A stretch of 64,000 nt of DNA from Methyloprofundus sedimenti. Its GTDB lineage: Bacteria; Pseudomonadota; Gammaproteobacteria; Methylococcales; Methylomonadaceae. A program made the position numbers and the translations under genes. The stretch covers positions 95,001 to 159,000 of the forward strand of contig NZ_LPUF01000001.1 in NCBI RefSeq assembly GCF_002072955.1, written 5' to 3'. Positions 27,149 through 34,130 of the stretch are shown piece after piece. How positions within the stretch are numbered: the stretch's first letter is position 1; every line of letters begins with the position of its first letter. The notes under the pieces were generated by a model that saw nothing but the letters and a program-made list of their open reading frames with translations, made no database searches and was not told the origin of the DNA.

Positions 27149-29254
27149 TTACCAATCGTAACTCAAAGTGGCATAAAAGTTCCTTCCTTGTCCAGGCAAA
27201 TGCTGACCAATTGCTGTGCCATCATTGATAGGATTTCGATTCAAGCCATTAAGGTGAATCCGGTATCCCTTATCAAGCAGGTTTTCAATACCAAAACCTA
27301 CTTGCAAACCTTGCAAATACTTATATTGAGGGCGATATTGCATACGTAAGTTCCAAAGGATATAGCCGGCTGTCGGAGGCTCATCATTATATGCAGCTGT
27401 TTTTGTCTGTTTTCCGTAACCGACCAATTCAGTCCCCGCTAGCCATTCTGGTGTATCATAAAAAAAGCTGATTTTCCCATTGACTGGCGCTATTCGATAT
27501 AAATTATCTTTAGCATCTGTTCGCTCACCACGGACATAGCTGAGCAAGAAATCAATACGCCAATCTTCCAGAAACCGATAACCTGCCTCCATGTCTACTC
27601 CATACAATTGGGCATTAATATTGCTAAATTCCAGAGTCGTAGGGTCAATAGCCAGAGCGGCCTGATTTTGTGTTGGCGTTCCCTGAATATAATTATCTAC
27701 ATAGCGATAAAAAGCTCTAGGGGTTAAATACATCTCTTTTCCTTGCCAATCAAAACCTAATTCAACTTGATAAGATGTTTCAGGTGTTAGATCTACATTA
27801 CCAATATAATTGCGTCCATCGGCCAGACCACCTGTCGCATTCAGTGGCAGCCATCCGTAACGTTCCTGATAAGAAGGAGATCGAGTTTTTCTGCCAAACC
27901 CTAATTCAATAGCCATATCAGAACTTAAGTAATGGGTCAATGCAGCGACCACATCCAGATTGACATCATTTTTGAGCCGGTCACTTGCATTAAAATCAGC
28001 TGCCAGCTGTGTACCTGGTTTTCCAGGTGCAAAGATTGGGGCACCTGTTCCACTGACAGTACCTGCATTCATCCTAACCCAGTTTAACCGGGTACCTATT
28101 TCAAGAGCCCAATCCTGAACTAAATCTCCTTTCCATTCTGTAAAAAAACCATAGCGGTCACGTGTTACATCATTAAAGTTATTTATCTTAAATGGTTGAT
28201 TAAACGGGTTCGTAATCACCGCATTATGTTCAATATTATCGCCATCAACGCCGAGTAATAAATTGCCCTCAAAGAGCGGGATATCAAAAGTTGCTTTATA
28301 GCCAAAACCTTCAGCAGTATTATCTGACTGACGGCGCGCGGGTTGAGCAACATTACCTCGCAGGGTATAGTTATTCATTTGGTGCTCAACATCCTGATAG
28401 CTAAATTCAGTGGTCAATTTATATTTATCCGCTATCAAGCCATTGTAATTCAAGTTGGTAACACCACCATTGGAATAAACAATATCCATCGGCAAAGAGG
28501 GCGTTCCCGATAGATGGGTATCATTATAATTATATCCAATATCAAACTGATGATTCTCGTCGTCCGTTTGAAAACCATAGCCAACTGTGCCTACATTACG
28601 TTCATAACTGCTATCCCTGTTAACGCCTTCAGACCAGGCAAAACTGTCACCCGCTTCACGACTACCTCCCCCGTGAATCTTATGATTCTGGTTGGCAATA
28701 TTGGCAAATAAGCTCACATAATAGCCAGTATTAACTGAGCTATAGCCATTTGACGTTCTACCGGAAAATAAAATATCGTCATCTACAGCGAATTCACCAC
28801 TCCGCGTCTTCTGAACTATATTTCCACCTAACGTTTCTATACCACTACTCACTGAGGCAATGCCGCGCTTGACACTTAATACTTCAGTCAACACTGCAGG
28901 GACATGACTTAAAGGCGCATCCATGGCATTTGAACAGGCCGATTTATAGCTCGTTCCATCAGTAATAACATTTACACGATCGCCAAAAAGTCCACGGTAC
29001 TGTGCAATTCCAGTTAAAGGACCATTTGAGTTTACATTGGCGCCCGGCACTTTATGCAATAAAACGGCTGCATCTCCTGCTCCGCCCATATCGGGTTTCA
29101 CTCCAACCGTTCCAGGGGTCAAAATTTCTCCCTCAATAAACATGGTTGGTAAAATTTCTTTATCAGCATCGGCTAAATCTTGCGCATAGACAGGCATTGT
29201 GCCACCAGCTATCATCAGACCAGCAGATAGATATTTAATTTTTCGTTGTTTCAT
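27149..29254 (-). CDS. TonB-dependent receptor 2, OprC-like copper type
   Basis: The 701-residue receptor has a signal peptide (ending near VYAQD), a plug with GLFGDRVNVITDGTSYKSAC and a barrel ending in FYATLSYDW. The copper-ligand pattern is again present: C107-SNA-M111 (SACSNAMDA) and H291-Q-M293 (VEHQMNN), 180 residues apart as in OprC (176). The sequence is otherwise divergent from receptor 1. The gene is followed by an exbB relic and preceded divergently by an FNR/CRP-type regulator. Copper is the likely cargo; another soft metal or a metallophore is possible. Confidence 0.85.
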   Translation of the reverse strand: MKQRKIKYLSAGLMIAGGTMPVYAQDLADADKEILPTMFIEGEILTPGTVGVKPDMGGAGDAAVLLHKVPGANVNSNGPLTGIAQYRGLFGDRVNVITDGTSYKSACSNAMDAPLSHVPAVLTEVLSVKRGIASVSSGIETLGGNIVQKTRSGEFAVDDDILFSGRTSNGYSSVNTGYYVSLFANIANQNHKIHGGGSREAGDSFAWSEGVNRDSSYERNVGTVGYGFQTDDENHQFDIGYNYNDTHLSGTPSLPMDIVYSNGGVTNLNYNGLIADKYKLTTEFSYQDVEHQMNNYTLRGNVAQPARRQSDNTAEGFGYKATFDIPLFEGNLLLGVDGDNIEHNAVITNPFNQPFKINNFNDVTRDRYGFFTEWKGDLVQDWALEIGTRLNWVRMNAGTVSGTGAPIFAPGKPGTQLAADFNASDRLKNDVNLDVVAALTHYLSSDMAIELGFGRKTRSPSYQERYGWLPLNATGGLADGRNYIGNVDLTPETSYQVELGFDWQGKEMYLTPRAFYRYVDNYIQGTPTQNQAALAIDPTTLEFSNINAQLYGVDMEAGYRFLEDWRIDFLLSYVRGERTDAKDNLYRIAPVNGKISFFYDTPEWLAGTELVGYGKQTKTAAYNDEPPTAGYILWNLRMQYRPQYKYLQGLQVGFGIENLLDKGYRIHLNGLNRNPINDGTAIGQHLPGQGRNFYATLSYDW

Positions 29255-29485
29255 AGTAACGATTCCTTGTGATGTAATAAACAGTCTGATATAAATATCT
29301 GAAGTTTCCCAATAATCGAGAAGTCAACACTAGCAATATGGGGCTGCATGATTTTCAATAGAAATTGAGCCCAGTGCGGCAAACCCACTACAAAACACCC
29401 TTATCTGTTGTTATATCCCACTAAAAACCGGTAAACTTCAGTTGCTAATTTCTTGATACTTTAAAGGAATATTACCCTAAGTAAA

Positions 29486-29499
29486 ATGATAAATATCAA
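29486..29499. promoter_or_regulatory. FNR/CRP-type box between receptor 2 and its divergent regulator
   Basis: ATGATAAATATCAA fits TTGAT-N4-ATCAA at nine of ten positions. It lies 232 bp upstream of receptor 2 and 240 bp upstream of the regulator gene. It could mediate autoregulation or receptor control. The rest of 29255-29738 is AT-rich with no gene. Confidence 0.45.
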
Positions 29500-29738
29500 T
29501 TTACAATAGGCAATCCAACCCTCTTTAAATATTGAAAATAATGGCTTATTTTTTGCTTGTTGCTGATTTTAGTCCAAAATATCATGTTTATTTCAAGTTA
29601 ATTCGTTATATAGCCTAATGAAAAATGTTAAATAACAATGTTTTATTAATCCCGGAAAATTTCATCTCTGGAATAAAGTTAAATAATTTTCCAAATTAAT
29701 CTTGCAATGTCGCTAACAACGGCAATGATGGCCTATTA

Positions 29739-30434
29739 ATGAAACTCTCCTCAATCAAACAGGCCTGGAATGGTGCAGAAAAATGTAGACAGTGCCATAT
29801 TCGAGAATTAGCTCTGTTCGCAGACATACAGGAAGATGACTTTAAGCAATTGCACTTTCCTATTTCTGATTTAGAGTTACAAACCGGGGATAGCCTGTTT
29901 AAGCAAAGTGAAACACCTAAATTTGTCTATACGATTCGAACTGGTCTGATAAAACTGGTACATTTTTTACCTAATGGTAACTATCGAATCGTGCGCTTGT
30001 TAGGCCCAGGTGATCTTGTTGGTATCGAGGCATTACACGGCATTCCATATTTGCATTATGCCTTTACCTTGCAAAATACCACAGCTTGCCAAATACCTGT
30101 AGAAACTATTGAACAGTTAAATCGCAAGTCTCCGCATCTCTATAAACAATTGATCGCGCACTGGCAAAGAGTACAAAGCGATGCCGATGTATGGCTTACC
30201 AAGTTAACTGTGGGGAATTCAAAAAAACGGGTTGCAAATTTGCTACTCTATCTAGATCAACAGAGCTCCAATGACTTTTTTTATTTACCTGGCCGCGAAG
30301 ATATGGGCGCTCTTTTAGCCATCGCTACTGAAACTACCAGCAGAATCATTGCCGAATTCAAACGCCTTGAATATTTACAAACTGGGCACTTAGGTGCCTA
30401 TATTAATAAAGACCAGCTTAAACAAATTTCTTAA
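29739..30434 (+). CDS. CRP/FNR-family transcription regulator
   Basis: The 231-residue protein has an N-terminal CRQCHIRELALF segment with two Cys of the FNR/ANR spacing type. A cyclic-nucleotide-binding-like beta-roll (about 40-140, GPGDLVGIEAL) and a C-terminal winged helix follow, with recognition helix ATETTSRIIAEFKR. The E--SR pattern is the one that reads TTGAT/TGTGA half sites. It lacks the full four-Cys cluster of E. coli FNR, so oxygen sensing is uncertain. It is divergent from copper-type receptor 2, and a matching box lies between them. Confidence 0.85.
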   Translation: MKLSSIKQAWNGAEKCRQCHIRELALFADIQEDDFKQLHFPISDLELQTGDSLFKQSETPKFVYTIRTGLIKLVHFLPNGNYRIVRLLGPGDLVGIEALHGIPYLHYAFTLQNTTACQIPVETIEQLNRKSPHLYKQLIAHWQRVQSDADVWLTKLTVGNSKKRVANLLLYLDQQSSNDFFYLPGREDMGALLAIATETTSRIIAEFKRLEYLQTGHLGAYINKDQLKQIS

Positions 30435-30490
30435 ACTATGAGCCACCTCAACTATTAGATGGCAACAACGTCGACATAGACTTTTGCTGA

Positions 30491-30691
30491 TCAATTAAAA
30501 ACCAATCTGGAACGCCGGTACAAAGTTAAGGGGCGAATTAATTTTACCTTTTCAGATATTTGACGCATCATTGCCGAAGTTTTTTTAGATTCGAATTTTA
30601 ATAGGGTTAGCCCCAAATATAGCAATTCATCAGTAAATTTGATGGTAACCGTTTTATAACGAATGGTCGCCTGACAAATTAATACAAAACT
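30491..30691 (-). pseudogene. Decayed ORF of unknown family
   Basis: A 66-codon frame without a start reads ...RYKTVTIKFTDELLYLGLTL and then LLKFESKKTSAMMRQIS. The composition is protein-like and helix-rich. I do not recognise it; it may be the tail of a mobile-element gene. Confidence 0.3.
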
Positions 30692-30978
30692 TCAGTTTTT
30701 TAAGTTCTTCATGCTGAAAATACCATGTCTAAAAAAGTGTTATATCACACAGTTTTTGGTTAATTGCCTCATTGTATTTTTTGATTAGGCTAACCATAGA
30801 ATAAAGTGTTCGATATTTTGCTGCGAATTAACTCGTATCCGCTGCCATGGTTTAATTACATAACTCAATGATCTTTTATATCTATTTATCACCTCATTAA
30901 TAATGTTCAGATACGATTTAACGTACATAAAAGAGAGATAGTTTACAAAAGGTATAAAAATTGCTTATCTAAAAAATT

Positions 30979-31488
30979 ATGCACAAGCTAAATCCCGTCA
31001 GTATTGCAGAATTATTAACCGAGCATCATCATGCGTTAAATCGTTTTGCCACCCATAAACTTGGTTCACCCGATGCGGCCTCTGATGTTTTGCAAGATGC
31101 CTATCTGCGTTTGGCCAATAGCCAGCAGACAGAAAAAATCAACAATCCGCGAGCCTTTGTTTTTCGCATCGTTTCTAATTTAATTATTGATTATCAGCGT
31201 AAAAGTGTTAACCGCATTCTACATGAGACGGATGATCAGATTTTACACTCCATCCCCGATCCGCAGGCTTTAGAAATAAGTATAGAAGGTCAACAACGGC
31301 TTGCTCTTATTAATGAGGCATTGGCACAATTACCTGAAAAATGTCGCCAGGCGTTTTATCTTAATCGGGTAGAAGGCTATACACATAAAGAAGTTGCAGA
31401 AAAACTGCAATTATCCGAAAGCATGATTGCCAAGCATTTGGTTAGAGCCATGCGTCATTGCCGAGAACACCTCAAACAAAATTTATAG
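30979..31488 (+). CDS. fecI: FecI-type ECF sigma factor
   Basis: The 169-residue protein has sigma-70 region 2 (FATHKLGSPDAASDVLQDAYLRL, NPRAFVFRIVSNLIIDYQRK) and region 4 (LPEKCRQAFYLNRVEGYTHKEVAEKLQLSES). Length and motifs match iron-starvation FecI-type factors. It is followed by fecR and a receptor with an STN domain, the usual cell-surface signalling trio. Here a transposase relic separates it from fecR. It would direct transcription of the receptor when the anti-sigma FecR is relieved. Confidence 0.9.
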   Translation: MHKLNPVSIAELLTEHHHALNRFATHKLGSPDAASDVLQDAYLRLANSQQTEKINNPRAFVFRIVSNLIIDYQRKSVNRILHETDDQILHSIPDPQALEISIEGQQRLALINEALAQLPEKCRQAFYLNRVEGYTHKEVAEKLQLSESMIAKHLVRAMRHCREHLKQNL

Positions 31489-31576
31489 GTGCGGATTTAT
31501 CCATCAATTATCATTATGACTTTATCCCTATCTAGTTTCTAATTTGGAAAGGCTGAAATCTTGGTTTTCCGATGTA

Positions 31577-31925
31577 TTAAACCAGCGTTTCCAACATGGA
31601 AGTGAGTAGGTGTTCCCAACTATCAAAGCAAAAACAGGGCGTAAGCGCCTTCATATCATCGAATAGACATCTGCGAAAAGGCATTTTCTGGCGCAGTAGA
31701 TAAAAGCCGTCATTCATAAAGTCTAACAACATGTGTAGTAAATAAGCCAATAAAATCCATGTTGCCAATAAAAAAGATAAATTATGCTAACCGTGATCGA
31801 AATAGTGCTTAAAGTGCTAGCCTTTGGTTTTCAACATATTGTTATTTTCATTTTCTAGTACACTGATTGGGAAAATTTTCACAAACCGTCGATAGTTGCT
31901 TAACTACATCGCTAAAAGTTAATGC
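31577..31925 (-). pseudogene. ISNCY-type transposase remnant (C-terminal part)
   Basis: The longest open part reads ATWILLAYLLHMLLDFMNDG and then MPFRRCLFDDMKALTPCFCFDSW. Upstream the same region continues with a stop (LKTKG-stop-HFKHYFDHG) and a further frameshift or stop before HNLSFLL. The order of conserved pieces fits the C-terminal end of ISNCY-type DDE transposases. No ends could be defined. It separates fecI from fecR; the remaining bases to 32108 hold no gene. Confidence 0.6.
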
Positions 31926-32108
31926 ATTTTTTCCAAAAGGAGCACTTATAAACTGTTTTTAGGTGGTCATTAAAATGCCATTTTAGGGGATTAGCGCCAT
32001 AATATGAATTATTGGGATTTATCCGTATAAATTCGCACCTACGTTATAATACAAATTTTTCTTTCTAAATCGTCTTATATAATAGACAGGTTTCTTTCAG
32101 ATACATAA

Positions 32109-33098
32109 ATGGCAAAAAATACCGTACCAGAAATAACTTCAATGTCAGATCAGGCAATAAACTGGGTGATTTTGTTGCATTCTGGGCAATCAACTAATGA
32201 CGATAGCATTAACGCACTGCAGTGGCGCAGTCGTAGCCCTGCACATGAAAGGGCCTATGTAGAAGCATTAGTTTTATGGCAGGAAATGGGCTATGTAATG
32301 ATGCCTCAGCCTGAGCAGACTCATGAGTCTTTAGATTTTAAAGAACAAAAAAGCCCTTCCCAATCTAAAATAAAATATGGTTATCTAGCCAGCTTTGCGG
32401 CGGCAGCTATGTTGTTAATTCTGATATTGCCAATCTCACGCTACGCAGACCAATGGCAGAGTGATTATTACACTCAGGTGGGCACTCAACAAAGTATAAC
32501 TTTAGCAGATGGCAGTATCATCCAGCTAAACACCGACTCTGCTTTATCTATTCAGTATGAAAAAAATCGCCGCGTGATTCAACTACATCGAGGACAGGCA
32601 CTCTTTACCGTAGCAGCCGATCCACAACGACCTTTTGAGGTGATAACAGAAGATATCGTTATCAGAGCGTTAGGCACTATTTTTGAGGTCTGGAATAATC
32701 AAGATGAAACACGGGTAACGGTATTGGAACATGCAGTTCAATTAAGTTCTCTGGGTAAAAATACCCATACACAAATAGCGCGTATAGAAAGCGGCTATCA
32801 AACCCAATACAACAATACAACGGGAGTGATGCACACCGAAGCCATTGATATTATAAAAAATGGTGCATGGCAACGAGGTAAGCTGATTTTTAAAAACCAG
32901 CCATTGGCGGATGTAATTGTAGAACTAGAGCGTTATTTGCCAGGGCGCATTATGATTACCGATGAAAAACTTCGCAAACTTCAAGTCAGTGGCGTATTCC
33001 CCGTACAACAGCCCGATCAGATTTTAGCAATGATAAAACAAACTCTGGCTATAAAAGTAACCCATCTTTCCCCCTATTTAACCCTATTACACAAGTAG
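32109..33098 (+). CDS. fecR: FecR-type anti-sigma factor
   Basis: The 329-residue protein has an N-terminal DUF4880-like region (QAINWVILLHSGQST, ALQWRSRSPAHERAY) and one transmembrane helix (about 95-112, LASFAAAAMLLILILPIS). The periplasmic FecR domain (from about 125, GTQQSITLADGSIIQLNTDS) and a DUF4974-like C-terminal domain (LADVIVELERYLPGRI) follow. It binds the ECF sigma factor in the cytoplasm and senses the ligand-loaded STN domain of the receptor at 34131. The vapBC pair between fecR and the receptor is an unusual interruption. Confidence 0.92.
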   Translation: MAKNTVPEITSMSDQAINWVILLHSGQSTNDDSINALQWRSRSPAHERAYVEALVLWQEMGYVMMPQPEQTHESLDFKEQKSPSQSKIKYGYLASFAAAAMLLILILPISRYADQWQSDYYTQVGTQQSITLADGSIIQLNTDSALSIQYEKNRRVIQLHRGQALFTVAADPQRPFEVITEDIVIRALGTIFEVWNNQDETRVTVLEHAVQLSSLGKNTHTQIARIESGYQTQYNNTTGVMHTEAIDIIKNGAWQRGKLIFKNQPLADVIVELERYLPGRIMITDEKLRKLQVSGVFPVQQPDQILAMIKQTLAIKVTHLSPYLTLLHK

Positions 33099-33216
33099 GT
33101 ACGACACTACGAACAATGACGAAGATATGTAGAATAAGGCATTACTCACAAATCCAATACAACAAAGTAAATTGTTTACTCTGTAATAAATAAAGCTGAC
33201 TCTTTTTACTTATTTT

Positions 33217-33250
33217 TTGACACTATTTTCGTGCAGCACTATAATCGTGC
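33217..33250 (+). promoter_or_regulatory. Consensus sigma-70 promoter with GTGC repeats, leaderless vapB start
   Basis: TTGACA (33217-33222), a 17-bp spacer and TATAAT (33240-33245) match consensus perfectly. The vapB ATG begins at 33252, about where transcription should start, so the mRNA is likely leaderless. GTGC-A-GCAC (33231-33239) and a downstream GTGC (33247-33250) overlap the -10 box and could be the VapBC operator. Confidence 0.7.
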
Positions 33251-33251
33251 C

Positions 33252-33479
33252 ATGAAAAATATTACTATAAAACTCGATAATGATGTGGCTCAGTGGTCAA
33301 AAGTATGGGCTGCTGAAAATAACACCAGCGTTTCACAAATTCTTGGTGATTTGTTGAAACAAATGAAAAAAGAAAAAACAGGCTATGCAAAAGCGATGCA
33401 ACAGTTTCTTGATGTCGAAGCATTGCCATTAAAAACATCAAAGCATTATCCTCTGCGAGATGACTTGTATGAGCGTTAA
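33252..33479 (+). CDS. vapB: VapB-type antitoxin
   Basis: The 75-residue protein starts MKNITIKLDNDVAQWSKVWA, a ribbon-helix-helix DNA-binding fold. A toxin-binding tail follows, ending in LKTSKHYPLRDDLYER. The ATG at 33252 is preferred over a GTG at 33231 because the latter lies upstream of the -10 box. It overlaps vapC by 11 bp. It should neutralise the PIN toxin and repress its own promoter. Confidence 0.8.
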   Translation: MKNITIKLDNDVAQWSKVWAAENNTSVSQILGDLLKQMKKEKTGYAKAMQQFLDVEALPLKTSKHYPLRDDLYER

Positions 33480-33909
33480 ATACTTTGTTGATACTCATAT
33501 TTTAGTTTATGCCCGTGACAGTACAGAACCTGAAAAACAGCCTATAGCAAAACAATGGTTAGCTCATCTATGGGAACAGGAATGCGGCAGAATAAGTGCT
33601 CAGGTTTTGAACGAATATTATGTGACAGTCACTCAAAAACTCAAGCAAGGACTTTCTAAAGAGCAAGCAAGGTCTGCTATACGGGCACTTGCAGTCTGGC
33701 AACCACTGGAAATTTCATCAACGCTGATCGAATCTTCATGGGACATTCAGGATCAGTATGGTTATTCATGGTGGGATACTCTGATCATTACTTCAGCACT
33801 ATTTCTTGACTGTCGTTATTTGCTAAGTGAAGACATGCAGCATCAACAAAAAATCAGTAACCTGACGATTATTAATCCATTTCTTGTTACATGGAACGAA
33901 TTGGAATAA
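33469..33909 (+). CDS. vapC: VapC-type PIN-domain toxin
   Basis: The 146-residue protein starts MSVKYFVDTHILVYARDSTE. PIN acidic residues are visible: the first Asp in FVDTHIL, a Glu in VLNEYYVT and the Asp in SWWDTLIITSAL, with a later acidic SEDMQH. PIN toxins are Mg-dependent RNases that cleave tRNA or rRNA. An upstream in-frame ATG at 33460 is less likely because the typical VapC start is MxxxYFVDT. The pair sits inside an iron-uptake cluster. Confidence 0.88.
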   Translation: MSVKYFVDTHILVYARDSTEPEKQPIAKQWLAHLWEQECGRISAQVLNEYYVTVTQKLKQGLSKEQARSAIRALAVWQPLEISSTLIESSWDIQDQYGYSWWDTLIITSALFLDCRYLLSEDMQHQQKISNLTIINPFLVTWNELE

Positions 33910-33938
33910 ATAAGAAAACTATTTTTACAGCCTTCTTA

Positions 33939-34019
33939 GACACAGAGAGAGAGCATCGAGAACACAGAGATTGTTGAATATTTTCTCAGTGTCCTCTGTG
34001 CGCTCTGTGTCCATTTTTT
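33939..34019 (+). terminator. Imperfect palindrome after vapC with T-run
   Basis: GACACAGAG (from 33939) pairs with CTCTGTGTC (34003-34011) around further AGAGAG/CTCTGT repeats and is followed by ATTTTTTA. It can act as a terminator. It also looks like a dispersed repeat of the CACAGAGAG type. Confidence 0.5.
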
Positions 34020-34130
34020 ACCGATTCAAAACAACATAGATGCATTAATTTATAGGCATATTACAAGATTTTTCTCCTAAGCCGTCTTTAAAGATAACTC
34101 TTTAAAAAAATCGCATCATCAGGAGAATCC

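Noticed and set aside
27011-27349. 112-codon plus-strand ORF
   Set aside because: It lies antisense to the end of receptor 2 and the exbB relic, whose minus-strand frames are clearly the real ones.
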